Source: Pseudomonas fragi (GTDB lineage Bacteria; Pseudomonadota; Gammaproteobacteria; Pseudomonadales; Pseudomonadaceae). Taken from it: 64,000 nucleotides of DNA. The notes under the pieces are model-generated. The model made no database searches. It saw nothing but the letters and a program-made list of their open reading frames with translations, and had not been told where the DNA came from. Shown piece after piece: positions 27,394-36,393 of this stretch (its first letter is position 1; the number at the start of each line of letters is the position of its first letter). The DNA is taken from assembly GCF_025426255.1 (NCBI RefSeq), contig NZ_CP104861.1, positions 2,418,001 through 2,482,000 on the forward strand, in the 5' to 3' direction. A program made the position numbers and the translations under genes.

Positions 27394-28758
27394 ATGCCTT
27401 CAGTTGCCGATGGGTTGCCCAGTAATACACGCTTGCCAGCGGTCATCGCGATCTCCCTGGGGATCGGCATGGCGACCCTGGATACCGCCATCGTCAATAC
27501 GGCGCTGCCGACCCTGGCCGAAGGCATCGGCACTGACTCTGCCTCAGTTATCTGGGTGGTCAATGCCTACCAACTGGCGACCATTGCTGCGGTACTGCCT
27601 TTCGCCGCGCTCAGTGACGTTTTGGGTCATCGAAGGGTGTTTCTCGGCGGCCTGCTGGTATTTATCGTAGCGTCACTGTTCTGCGGTCTGGCCTGGTCAC
27701 TGCCGACGCTCACAGCAGCGCGAGTGGTACAGGGCTTGGGCGCGGCGGCGATCATGAGCGTGAACATCGCGCTGTTGCGGCATATCTACCCGGCGAAAAT
27801 TCTTGGCCGTGGGCTGGGCTATAACTCACTGGTGGTGGGGCTGGCCTTTACCTTGGGGCCGACGGCAGCGTCGGCGATCCTGTCCGTAACCACCTGGCAT
27901 TGGTTGTACCTGATCAATGTGCCGCTGGGCCTGCTGGCCGTTGTTCTCGGGCTGCGTTCATTGCCGGTAATCCCCATCAGCGGGCACACCTTCGACCGTC
28001 TGGCCGCGATCCTGTGTGCCGGGCTGTTCGCCTTGCTGGTACTGGGCTTGGGCTCATCGGTGCACGGGGGCGAGGGAGGGTTGAGTCTGGGCCTGATCGG
28101 CGTGGCGCTGGCGTGTGGGCTATGGCTGATGCGGCGCCAGGCCGGGCATCCAGCGCCGATGCTGGCGATTGATCTGTTCAAGCGGCCGCTGTTCGCCTTG
28201 TCCTCCCTGACTGCCATTTGCGCGTTCAGCGCCCAGGGCTTGGCATTTGTGTCGCTGCCTTTTCTGTTGCAGATGGGGCTCGGCCACAGCCAGGTGGCCA
28301 CGGGGTTTCTGATGACGCCCTGGCCTGCGGTGGTGGCAGTCATGGCGCTGATTGCCGGGCGCTTGGCGGACCGGGTGTCGCTGGCGCTGCTGTGCGGGAC
28401 CGGGCTGCTGATGTTGAGCGCGGGCATGGCGTCCCTGGCGCTGTTGAGCAACAACGCTTCGACCTTTGACATCGGTTGGCGCATGGCCTTGTGCGGTGCC
28501 GGTTTTGGTTTCTTCCAGTCACCTAACCTCAAGGCAATCATGACCAGCGCCCCGATGGCCCGCAGTGGCGGTGCCAGTGGCATCGTCGCCACCTCGCGGC
28601 TGATGGGGCAAACGCTCGGCGCGTCACTGGTGGCGTTGTGTTTTCACCTGTCTACGGACAGCGGTCCGCAATACGCGCTGTGGCTGGGCTGCGCTTTTGC
28701 CCTGGCGGGCGCGCTGGCCAGTGGTTTGCGCCTGATGCAGAGCCCGGAACAGAGCTGA
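27394..28758 (+). CDS. DHA2-type MFS drug exporter
   Basis: This 454-residue membrane protein has about 14 hydrophobic segments. The first helix motif IGMATLDTAIVNTALPTLAE, the WVVNAYQLATIAAVLPFAA segment and LSDVLGHRRVF (loop 2-3 motif) are typical of multidrug exporters such as SmvA/EmrB. The start at 27394 is preferred over a GTG at 27379. No regulator or membrane fusion protein adjoins it. The substrate is unknown. Confidence 0.88.
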   Translation: MPSVADGLPSNTRLPAVIAISLGIGMATLDTAIVNTALPTLAEGIGTDSASVIWVVNAYQLATIAAVLPFAALSDVLGHRRVFLGGLLVFIVASLFCGLAWSLPTLTAARVVQGLGAAAIMSVNIALLRHIYPAKILGRGLGYNSLVVGLAFTLGPTAASAILSVTTWHWLYLINVPLGLLAVVLGLRSLPVIPISGHTFDRLAAILCAGLFALLVLGLGSSVHGGEGGLSLGLIGVALACGLWLMRRQAGHPAPMLAIDLFKRPLFALSSLTAICAFSAQGLAFVSLPFLLQMGLGHSQVATGFLMTPWPAVVAVMALIAGRLADRVSLALLCGTGLLMLSAGMASLALLSNNASTFDIGWRMALCGAGFGFFQSPNLKAIMTSAPMARSGGASGIVATSRLMGQTLGASLVALCFHLSTDSGPQYALWLGCAFALAGALASGLRLMQSPEQS

Positions 28759-28883
28759 AGGGGTCAGGCTCTGCCAATTAAATAGTCAATGTTGATCACA
28801 GCGCCCGATGAAGAAATACCTGCATCTGGTGCTGCCGGTAAGGCGCCAGAGAGGGTTTACTGCGCGACCTCGACAACCCTTGA

Positions 28884-28974
28884 GCGCAGCCGCGCCGTTT
28901 GGCGGCTATAAGCAGTCGGGTAATGGGCGTGAGTGGGGGGAGTCGGGGTTTGACGAATACCTGGAAAGAGCGGT
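28884..28974 (+). pseudogene. Aldehyde dehydrogenase C-terminal fragment
   Basis: A short stretch reads APFGGYKQSGNGREWGESG followed by FDEYLE. This is the C-terminal signature of NAD(P)-dependent aldehyde dehydrogenases (canonical PFGGYKQSGIGRE form). The preceding 450 residues, including the catalytic cysteine and glutamate, are absent; the upstream frame does not match the family. It is a gene remnant. Confidence 0.75.
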
Positions 28975-29082
28975 CCGTTCACCTGCTCGACCGTCGTCTG
29001 CAGGTGATTTCGATCTGTTTTGTCTTGAGGCTGATTACAGATGATTAGTTGGTGAGGTATCTGGCACCCGCGTGATGTCGGC

Positions 29083-30322
29083 TTACTTCGATCCAGCGCC
29101 GATCTGCCAGACGTAGGGCGGCTCGGTATTGTTGATTTCCCAGTCGCCGATAATGCGTTCCTTGTAAATGATCGGGTTGTGCGAGGCCGCAGTGCGGGCG
29201 TTGCGCCAGTGACGATCGAGGGCCTTGCCAGTGCTGGTGGCCGAGGCGCTGAGGGCGTTGAACAGGTCACTGGTGGCGCGCAGCACAAGGTCGGCGATCA
29301 CCACTTGGGCCTGGGCCGATTCCAGTTCGGCCGCGATGTTGGCCTCGCGTTCTGCGACTTCGTCATGGGCGAAGCGGCTTTCATACGCTATCTGCAAGGC
29401 GGTCGCCGCGCGCAGGGTGGTGGCGCGTGCGGCATAGACCTGCGCCGATGCCTTTCCTACCACTTGCTGCACCTGGACGTCCTGGCTGACGTGGCTGGCA
29501 TTGCCGGTGCTGAAGATGCGCGTGCGTGTGCGCACTTCTTCCGTGATGTCGCGCACCGCGGCACGGCCGGTACCGGTCTGAACCGCCAACAGCACCAGTT
29601 GATAGAAGGCCGTTTGGTACTTGAAACGGGTGGCGAAGTCGAGCAGGTTTTCGGGCTCCACCACGACGTTTTCGAATACCGAGGTGCCGCTACCGGTGGT
29701 GCGCTGGCCAAAGCCATCCCAATCGTCGCTCTGCGTGATGCCCGGTTGTTGCACGCGGACGGCGGCAATCACGTCGGCACCGTTGTCATCGCGCTGGGCA
29801 TAGAGGTCGATCGCAATCAGCGAAGATGCTACCGGTGCTGTAGTACTTGGTGCCATTGACCACCCAGTGTTCGCCCAGACGCGAGACACGAGTGCCGACC
29901 TGGCCGATCTTGACACTGCCGATTTCGGTCCAGGCATTGCCCACCAGCTCACCCTCGACAAAACGCTTGAACCAGGTGTCCTGTGGTGCGTCGGCTTGGG
30001 CATTGAGGCGGTCTTCGACAAAGGCAAAGTGACCGCGCAACGCCTGTGGCAGATTGGAGTCCGCTTCGGCCAACTCGATCAATAATTCAAACAGTTGGGG
30101 CAGGGAAGCGCCTGCGCCACCGTACGGGGTTGGCACACGCACAGCGCCAAAGCCGGCTTCCTTCAGCCATTTCACTTGTTCAAAGGGCAGGCTGCGGCTT
30201 TGCTCGCGTTCCAGTGCACCAGCGGCGATGCGTGCAAAGATCGGCCGGAAGCGCTCGGCCAGGGCCTGGTAGTCAGTACCGGTGGAGAGGGGGCGTGGCA
30301 GGTGTTGTTGCTGGACTGTCAT
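29083..30322 (-). pseudogene. sfnB: sfnB: acyl-CoA dehydrogenase-like sulfur acquisition oxidoreductase, frameshifted
   Basis: Two minus-strand frames together give one protein of about 413 residues of the SfnB/DszC family, flavin enzymes used to obtain sulfur from organosulfur compounds. The first part starts at 30322 (AGGAG 7 nt upstream) and runs normally through LPFEQVKWLKEAGFGAVRVP, GNAWTEIGSVKIGQ and GTKYYSTGSIFAD. Near 29811-29816 the frame shifts by one base; it resumes as IDLYAQRDDNGADV and continues to RIIGDWEINNTEPP at 29083. The rest shows no decay, so the change is recent or a sequencing error. It is divergent from msuE-sfnG. A sigma-54 type promoter lies at 30389-30404. Confidence 0.85.
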
Positions 30323-30388
30323 GGTGCAACTCCTTTTGGAAGGCAAGAGACGCAACAGCGCGGTCGATCTGTTGCGTACTGCTGTCAG

Positions 30389-30404
30389 TGCACAGGTCGT
30401 GCCT
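30389..30404 (-). promoter_or_regulatory. Sigma-54 type promoter for sfnB
   Basis: Read on the minus strand, AGGCACGACCTGTGCA has the GG-N10-GC spacing and differs from TGGCACG-N4-TTGCA at two positions. It lies about 65 bases upstream of the sfnB start. Confidence 0.55.
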
Positions 30405-30542
30405 GGCGATGTAAAAGCCGTTTTACAGGCCGTGCGAGGTGTCAACGGTCCTCACTCCTGTCGCCTGCCGGGCAATTTGTTGAAGCGCTGACCGCCCGAC
30501 AACAGAGGTCCGGGTGGGGCTATGTGCCAAACGCCGCGTGAC

Positions 30543-30564
30543 AACTGTTGTGAGTGCAACAGTT
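30543..30564. promoter_or_regulatory. Palindrome, candidate activator site
   Basis: AACTGTTG and CAACAGTT flank a six-base spacer, a perfect inverted repeat. It lies about 80 bases upstream of the msuE promoter and 140 bases upstream of the sfnB promoter. This placement suits a sigma-54 enhancer-binding protein such as SfnR. Not tested. Confidence 0.5.
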
Positions 30565-30643
30565 GATCAACAGCATGTCCGTCGGGCGACACTGAGCGTT
30601 TACGAAATATGCATAACTAATTGATTTATATTGAATTACTGAA

Positions 30644-30660
30644 TTGGCACGGTTGCTGCT
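30644..30660 (+). promoter_or_regulatory. Sigma-54 promoter for msuE-sfnG
   Basis: TTGGCACGGTTGCTGCT carries GG and GC with ten bases between and differs from TGGCACG-N4-TTGCT at one position. Transcription would begin about 40 bases before the msuE start. Confidence 0.75.
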
Positions 30661-30711
30661 CTAGTCCTTGCGCAGGTGCCGCGGTGGCCTCTGCCATCAC
30701 GAGGACGGGCA

Positions 30712-31275
30712 ATGAGCAGCACACTGAAAGTGGTTGCGGTATCCGGGAGCGTGCAGCGGCCTACGCGTACCCTGGTGCTGCTTAAGGCACTGATCGCCGG
30801 TCTTGCGCAAAAACTTCCGATCGAGCTGCACCTGATCGAGTTGTCCGAGGTCGGACCGCAGTTTGCCGGGGTGCTGCGCCGTGAAGACTTGCCCGCTGCG
30901 GTCGAGGCCGATCTGCAGGCCATTGAAACGGCCAACCTGCTGATTGCTGCCAGTCCGGTATACCGTGCCTCGTACACGGGGCTGTTCAAGCACCTGTTCG
31001 ATTTCGTCCATCACCAGGCGTTGAACAACGTGCCGGTGTTGCTGGCCGCCACCGGTGGCTCGGACCGCCATGCCCTGATCATCGATCACCAGTTGCGCCC
31101 GCTGTTCGGCTTTTTCCAGGCCCTGAGCTTACCCATCGGTGTGTATGCCGCCGAAGCCGATTTCACCGATTACCAAATCACCAGCCCGCAGTTGCTCGAG
31201 CGCATCGAGCGCGCTGTCGAGTCGGCGGTATTGAGCCTCACTCCGACTGTTCAACCGGACGCCAGCGCAGCCTGA
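30712..31275 (+). CDS. msuE: NADPH-dependent FMN reductase MsuE
   Basis: The 187-residue flavodoxin-fold reductase supplies FMNH2 to two-component monooxygenases in organosulfur use. It has the FMN phosphate loop VSGSVQRPTRTLVLLKAL and the AASPVYRASYTGLFKHLFDF and LLAATGGSDRHALIIDHQLRP-type regions of MsuE. The ATG at 30712 follows GAGGA; the frame could start at 30676 but the added residues fall beyond the family N-terminus. It is co-transcribed with sfnG, 46 bases downstream. Confidence 0.9.
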   Translation: MSSTLKVVAVSGSVQRPTRTLVLLKALIAGLAQKLPIELHLIELSEVGPQFAGVLRREDLPAAVEADLQAIETANLLIAASPVYRASYTGLFKHLFDFVHHQALNNVPVLLAATGGSDRHALIIDHQLRPLFGFFQALSLPIGVYAAEADFTDYQITSPQLLERIERAVESAVLSLTPTVQPDASAA

Positions 31276-31321
31276 CGTTCCGGCTCAACCCTCACTTCAA
31301 CGAATCAATGGAGTACATGCA

Positions 31322-32416
31322 ATGAGCCAGGACAACATTAAGTTTGCCTACTGGGTTCCCAACGTCAGTGGCGGCCTTGTGGTCAGCAAAATCGAACAGC
31401 GCACTAGCTGGGACATCGATTACAACCGCAAGCTGGCGCAAATCGCCGAAAAGGCCGGCTTCGAATACGCCTTGTCACAGATCCGCTTTACCGCCGGTTA
31501 TGGCGCCGAAAATCAGCACGAATCGGTGACCATCAGCCACGCACTGTTGGCCGCCACCGAGAAGCTCAAGGTGATCGCGGCCATCCTGCCTGGCCCATGG
31601 AGTCCGGTGCTGGCAGCCAAGCAGCTGGCCACCATCGACCAGTTCACCAACGGTCGCGTCGCGGTGAATATCGTGTCGGGCTGGTTCAAGGGCGAGTTTC
31701 GCGCCATTGGCGAGCCATGGCTGGACCACGATGAGCGCTATCGTCGCTCGGAAGAATTTATCCAGGCGCTAAAGGGCATCTGGACCCAGGACAACTTCAG
31801 TTTTCATGGCGATTTCTACCGTTTCCACGACTACACCCTCAAACCCAAGCCACTGCAGCAACCGCACCCGGAAATCTTCCAGGGTGGCAGCTCGCGCGCG
31901 GCGCGGGACATGGCTTCTCGGGTCTCCGATTGGTACTTCACCAACGGCAACACTGTCGAAGGCATCAAGGCCCAGGTCGACGACATTCGGGCCAAGGCCG
32001 CGATCAATGGCCACTCGGTGAAAGTAGGGGTGAATGCCTTTGTCATCGCCCGCGAAACCGAGGCCGAGGCCCGCGCGGTGTTGCAGGAAATTATCGCCAA
32101 GGCCGACCCCGAGGCCGTTAACGGTTTCGGCAGCGAGGCGAAGAACGCCGGAGCTTCCAGCCCGGAAGGCGAAGGCAACTGGGCCAAGTCCACCTTCGAA
32201 GACTTGGTGCAGTACAACGATGGTTTCAAGACCAATCTGATCGGTACGCCTAAGCAGATTGCCGAACGCATCGTCGCACTCAAGGCGGTGGGCGTGGACC
32301 TGGTGCTCAGTGGTTTTCTGCACTTTCAGGAGGAGGTGGAGTACTTCGGCCGCAAGGTGTTGCCGCTGGTGCGTGAGCTGGAGCGCGAGGCGGTGGCGAC
32401 CAAAGCTGTGGCGTAA
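31322..32416 (+). CDS. sfnG: FMNH2-dependent dimethylsulfone monooxygenase SfnG
   Basis: The 364-residue luciferase-like monooxygenase converts dimethylsulfone to methanesulfinate with FMNH2. Typical parts are FAYWVPNVSGGLVVSKIEQR at the start, the ILPGPWSPVLAAKQLATIDQ region and NIVSGWFKGEFRAIGEPW, as in P. putida SfnG. Pairing with MsuE and a divergent SfnB, plus sigma-54 promoters, supports the sulfate-starvation role known for SfnR regulons. It ends 304 bases before a lipoprotein gene. Confidence 0.92.
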   Translation: MSQDNIKFAYWVPNVSGGLVVSKIEQRTSWDIDYNRKLAQIAEKAGFEYALSQIRFTAGYGAENQHESVTISHALLAATEKLKVIAAILPGPWSPVLAAKQLATIDQFTNGRVAVNIVSGWFKGEFRAIGEPWLDHDERYRRSEEFIQALKGIWTQDNFSFHGDFYRFHDYTLKPKPLQQPHPEIFQGGSSRAARDMASRVSDWYFTNGNTVEGIKAQVDDIRAKAAINGHSVKVGVNAFVIARETEAEARAVLQEIIAKADPEAVNGFGSEAKNAGASSPEGEGNWAKSTFEDLVQYNDGFKTNLIGTPKQIAERIVALKAVGVDLVLSGFLHFQEEVEYFGRKVLPLVRELEREAVATKAVA

Positions 32417-32719
32417 GAGGAGGGCTTCGCCCTGCACCATAAGCGCCTGGGAGCTCGCCGTCGGCGTGTTTGCCGGGCTTGGGGCCCTCGTCTGTCGCGA
32501 TCCCGAAACTGGCGGGTTACGACGTGACATTCTGCGAGGGGCCACTGCTGCTGATTTTGACGTGTGTCAGAACCCATTCGTGTTTCGAGAGTCTGAAAAG
32601 ACTAACGTTCTCAAAGCTCTGTTGGGAGAGGGCGTTCACCCTCTGCAAATCGCTGGGCGCTGAGTGGCCCTGTGAGCGCGTGTAGGACCTGTTTTCATCA
32701 ATGAACAAGGGATATTCCA
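32417..32719. other. Intergenic region without recognised feature
   Basis: The stretch after sfnG holds no supported gene. A small GGGCTTCGCCC hairpin just after the sfnG stop may aid termination. Short frames here lack ribosome binding sites. Confidence 0.4.
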
Positions 32720-33061
32720 TTGATCAAGCAATTCGTTTTAGGGCTGTTGGCTGTGTCTGTACTGGCCGGATGTGGTGACGACAAAGAGAAGGTTGTGCGG
32801 GAGAAGATTGGGGAAGTGAAGGTCGCTTTCGATAACCGACCACAAGGGGCTCTAAACGAGGCTGGGACTCATAGTCTGACCTCTGCTGACATTAACGCCT
32901 GTGTATCTCAGTTGACTGATGCCAAGGCGAAGCTGGACCAGATTCAGACTGAATACGCTTCTACGCAAGCCGTTCAGTCAATGGAAACTCAGATGTTTGC
33001 TGGAAAGCTTCGTGGTCAGTTAGCGACCTGCAAGCAAACCAAGGCTCAAATGGGCTGGTAA
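32720..33061 (+). CDS. Small lipoprotein, function unknown
   Basis: The protein has 113 residues beginning at TTG 32720, with AAGGGA upstream. The N-terminus VLGLLAVSVLAGC is a lipoprotein signal with cysteine at the lipobox. The mature part is charged (GDDKEKVVREKIGE) and then helical with two further cysteines. Asp after the cysteine is absent (GDD follows), so outer-membrane placement is likely by the usual +2 rule. No family was recognised. Confidence 0.65.
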   Translation: MIKQFVLGLLAVSVLAGCGDDKEKVVREKIGEVKVAFDNRPQGALNEAGTHSLTSADINACVSQLTDAKAKLDQIQTEYASTQAVQSMETQMFAGKLRGQLATCKQTKAQMGW

Positions 33062-33454
33062 TGCTCGTTGCGGTCCGGTTTGCTTTCTCGAATGGAATCG
33101 CCGGATCTCATGACATATGCCGTTGAATTTTCAATAGGTGTTACAGAGAGTTTGAGTGCATATCTGGTTGCAGTACGTCTGTTTCGGACGATTGCTTTCA
33201 TAGTTTTGCCACGCTTGGGCTGCTTGCTGAGCCTGAACTGGACATTACTTGCGCTTCGTTTGTGAATTTCTGCATGTCGAATTGGTAGTTGCTCAAATTG
33301 GCTGCGATATACCGTTTACCCAAAGCACCTGTTTCTGGAGACATGTGACCATTTACGACGCATTTATGAACGGCTGTAAATTGTTGTGGTAGTTACCCCT
33401 CCACCTCCAATCTGGATCTAAGGTGCCTCCCAAATGTAAGCCAGCGATTAGTCT
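33062..33454. other. Intergenic region without supported gene
   Basis: A 65-codon frame at 33068-33265 has no convincing start site and no family resemblance. GC content falls here compared with the left half of the window. Confidence 0.35.
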
Positions 33455-33835
33455 TCAGGGCAAAGTCAGAGTGATCACGTAAGCTCCCGACAGCACCGGT
33501 TTTCCCGAACCTTCCACCAACTCGTATTGTTGATTGTAATAGCGACCATCTGGACTGCTGCCAGCGAGCAACTTGACTTTGACGTTGGAATGTCCGGTAG
33601 CACTGACAGAGCTGACCGATTCAACTCTACGCACGTTTACCGCACTGCCAAGCTGTGGGCTCGGGCACCTATTGAACTCAAAGGTCGAACTCATTTTTAC
33701 ATTGGTGATACAGCCCGACTCCTCAATACTGCCGTGAAACTGGATAACCCCTTGCCCTAACGGGACGGCAGCCAAGCTAACATCGCTCAACGCAAAGACC
33801 AGGAATGTACCTATCGCCAATCGATTATTGTCCAT
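33455..33835 (-). CDS. Orphan fimbrial-like protein
   Basis: This 126-residue protein has a signal peptide (FLVFALSDVSLAA) and then GVIQFHGSIEESGCITNV and FNRCPSP. The two cysteines are placed like the disulfide of type 1 pilins, and the final strand ends in VITLTLP. AGGAG is 8 nt before the ATG. It is shorter than a usual pilin (about 105 mature residues) and lacks the penultimate tyrosine. The chaperone-usher operon is 3.3 kb away, on the same strand, beyond an IS element and regulators. It could be a minor subunit or an inhibitor of assembly; that is inference. Confidence 0.6.
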   Translation of the reverse strand: MDNNRLAIGTFLVFALSDVSLAAVPLGQGVIQFHGSIEESGCITNVKMSSTFEFNRCPSPQLGSAVNVRRVESVSSVSATGHSNVKVKLLAGSSPDGRYYNQQYELVEGSGKPVLSGAYVITLTLP

Positions 33836-34022
33836 GCTAATGCTCCTTTGGATTGTAAGGAACGCATCGATAATTCTGGCTGATATTTTGAGTTTATTTT
33901 GGAAACTTCAGATGTTTTTTCTCGAAAGTGAATCGTCCCTAATCTTGTAGAGTCATTGGAGATCCGCTTTTGTCCGATTTCTGCCTGTCTCTATCGGCAG
34001 CTATAGGTCGATAGTGTAGTGG

Positions 34023-34514
34023 TCAACTAATCCCGGACACGACGTTAAGTTTTGTCTCGGCCTGGTCAGCATCCGGGTTTCCTGACAACGCCCAGCCCAC
34101 TATCTGACGCGCATACAGATCCATAACCACGGCCAGGTAGTGCCATTTTCCTTGCGCCCAGATGTAGGTGATATCACCGCACCAAACCTTGTTTGGCTCG
34201 GGAGCATCGAACTCACGATTCAGTGTGTTTGGAATGTCAGACCGCTCTACCGTTGCTTTTTTGTAGGTATGTGCGCCAGGCTGCTTGCTGATCAACCCCA
34301 ACTCCCGCATCAAGCCACGCACCTTGAAACGTCCGATCTGCTCGCCATCTTCCTGTATCCTCAACACAATACTGCGGCTGCCAGCAGCGCTTCGACTTTG
34401 GGTGAACAGCTCGTTGACTCGACTACGTAATCGAATCCTCTCAACACCCGGAGATCGCCGCCTCAGGCGATGGGCGTAGTACGTCGAACGGGTGATTTCG
34501 AACACCTCGCACAA
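34023..34514 (-). pseudogene. IS3-family transposase orfB, truncated
   Basis: About 163 residues of an orfB integrase are readable: a helix-turn-helix segment (EITRSTYYAHRLRRRSPG), then the first catalytic aspartate in VWCGDITYIW and the second in VMDLYARQIVGWALS. The frame then runs into the terminal repeat and stops, so the third catalytic residue (Glu) is missing. The true N-terminus lies upstream, in a stretch with stops. It cannot be active. Confidence 0.85.
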
Positions 34515-34599
34515 GCTTTCAATGGGTTCGTGTGCGCTTAGCAGATGGATCGGCGCGTGCGCTAGAGGTCTTCCTACATCAAGAGCGCGGTAGTCTTTT

Positions 34600-34857
34600 T
34601 TAGTATCGATTTATCTCGTTCGAGACTAGCGATTCGAGCTTCCCGCTCCAGGATTTTTTGCTGCTATGGGGTCAACGCCTTGCTCTGTGGGGTTACACCT
34701 GTGCGTTCCTGTTGAAGCTGGCCAACCCAACGGCGCAGAGCCGACTCGCTAATGCCGAATGAGCGACTGGCTTCGATGAAGCTGTGATTTTGCTTAGCAC
34801 GAGGTCAGCAGCCTCGCGTTTGAATTCAGCGGAAAAGACACGGCGTTGTTTGGTCAT
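34600..34857 (-). pseudogene. IS3-family orfA, frameshifted
   Basis: It starts MTKQRRVFSAEFKREAADLV, the standard IS3-group orfA N-terminus. A one-base change near 34795-34800 shifts the frame; the normal continuation (SFIEASRSFGISESALRRWV) is found in the next frame. An in-frame stop follows the QLQQERTGVTPQSKALTP segment before the leucine-zipper part. Confidence 0.8.
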
Positions 34858-35005
34858 CTGACACCTCGATCTGGCGAGCATTCTCGCCTAAATGGGTGTC
34901 CGGAATCATTAGACCACTACAAGAGCACGCCATAGCTCTTGAAAGGGAACCACTCACTTGACTCGCAGCGAGGAGTGTAAATAGTGGGCCGACTTTTCAT
35001 CGGCT

Positions 35006-36211
35006 TCACCTGACGCTAAAAGATGGGCAGTTGAATTGGTAAGCTTGTAAATCCGCCACAAAGTTGCTGCATGACGTGGCACCACCGATGAAGAAGCCTT
35101 GCGCTTGGTCGCATTCGATACTGCGTAGAAAGTCGAGTTCTGCTCGGGTCTCTACACCTTCAGCAACCACCGTAAGGCCCAGTTTTCGACTCAGATCCAC
35201 GAGGCTGCTCAGTGCTGAGGCTAGACTTTCATTTTCAGCACAACCATGCACCAATGAACGGTCTATCTTGAGCTCACTGAAGGGCGTGGAAACCAGATTG
35301 AAGTAGGAGCTGAATCCCTTGCCGAAGTCATCCTGAGCTAAACCAAACCCCATCATGCGCAATCGGCAAGCGCCGGCGTAATAATTGCCCAGCTCTTCGG
35401 TGGTTGAGCTTTCCATCAACTCAAAGACGATGCGGCTCGGCTCAGTACCATGGTTCACAACGTAATTGTGCAAACGGTCAACCAAGTCGTGCTCATTCAG
35501 TAAGTGAGTAGGCAAGTTGATTGACACAGGCATATCCCGGCCCAGCGCGCGCCACTGCCTTTGCGCCTGCAAGGTTTGCTCGAGCATCAGCCACAGTAGT
35601 CGCTCTTCCAGCCCCAGGCTGATCAGTGCGGATAGAAAATCTTTGGGCAATAACAGCCCGGATTCTGGATGGGCCCAGCGCACCAGGGCTTCGGCACTGA
35701 GAATGTTGCCATTACGCAGCGATATCTTGGGTTGGAACCAGGCTTGAATCTGCCCATTGTTCATGGCCAGTTCGATACTGCGCGGGTCAATATTGAGGGT
35801 ATGTACGCAGGCCGATTCAGCATTGTGTCGGGCTACCGCGAGGCGTGCTTTCAAATGTCTGAGCGCATCGGTCTCAACCGGCTTGGCGATCAGGCCGAGG
35901 ACTGAGAGCCCAAGGTTTTTAGCCGCCAACTCGGCACTGACCAGCATGCGGCGCGGCGCGGCACTGACCAATGCCAGCGCTGGTGGTTGTTCCAGGGCAG
36001 CAACTTTCTGGATCAATTGCACGCCGTCCATGATGGGCATCAGTAAGTCGCAGAGAAGCAAATCATAGGCATGACGGGCTAGACACTCCAACGCGACAAC
36101 GCCATCCCGGACGGTGTCTACGGTAAAGCCGCCAACCTCATTAAAAACTTTCAGCACATACTCAAGCTGAAAAGGATGCGCCTCAACGATCAGTACACGA
36201 TAGGGTTTCAC
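35006..36211 (-). CDS. Response regulator with EAL phosphodiesterase domain (RocR-like)
   Basis: The protein has 401 residues from GTG 36211 (AGGAGGG just upstream). Residues 1 to about 125 form a receiver domain: acidic pair near VEAHPF, phospho-acceptor Asp in CDLLMPIMDG, VSAA and AKP. Residues about 150-390 form an EAL domain for cyclic di-GMP hydrolysis: AEALVRW (EAL), INLPTHLL (Asn), FELMESS (Glu), DDFGKGFSS (both Asp), KIDRSLV (Lys) and AEGVETR. The metal-binding residues appear intact, so it should be active. In P. aeruginosa the same architecture (RocR) controls Cup fimbriae, and here a chaperone-usher operon follows. No sensor kinase is adjacent. Confidence 0.88.
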   Translation of the reverse strand: MKPYRVLIVEAHPFQLEYVLKVFNEVGGFTVDTVRDGVVALECLARHAYDLLLCDLLMPIMDGVQLIQKVAALEQPPALALVSAAPRRMLVSAELAAKNLGLSVLGLIAKPVETDALRHLKARLAVARHNAESACVHTLNIDPRSIELAMNNGQIQAWFQPKISLRNGNILSAEALVRWAHPESGLLLPKDFLSALISLGLEERLLWLMLEQTLQAQRQWRALGRDMPVSINLPTHLLNEHDLVDRLHNYVVNHGTEPSRIVFELMESSTTEELGNYYAGACRLRMMGFGLAQDDFGKGFSSYFNLVSTPFSELKIDRSLVHGCAENESLASALSSLVDLSRKLGLTVVAEGVETRAELDFLRSIECDQAQGFFIGGATSCSNFVADLQAYQFNCPSFSVR

Positions 36212-36393
36212 GGGTCCCTCCTTAAATTGTGTTGAAAGCAGTAATGCCTGATCAGCCAGTTATTCAATCCCGCATTCACACGCGAGCCCGTCCGGCCACC
36301 AGTGGGCATCCATGCCCATGCCGTCCAGTCAGTTAAAAACGTGCCAAACGGTTATCAACGCCAGGATTTAAATCGTGATACGGGCAACCTCCG

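Larger units (their letters stand above)
34016..34920 (-). mobile_element. IS3-family element, internally deleted, both terminal repeats present
   Basis: The left end 34016-34040 (GTAGTGGTC...CCGGACAC) and right end 34896-34920 are inverted copies of one another, about 25 bases with several mismatches. Between them are broken orfA and truncated orfB on the minus strand. At about 905 bases it is shorter than a full element of this family (about 1.2 kb), because the 3' third of orfB joins directly to the terminal repeat. No clear target duplication was seen. Confidence 0.85.
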
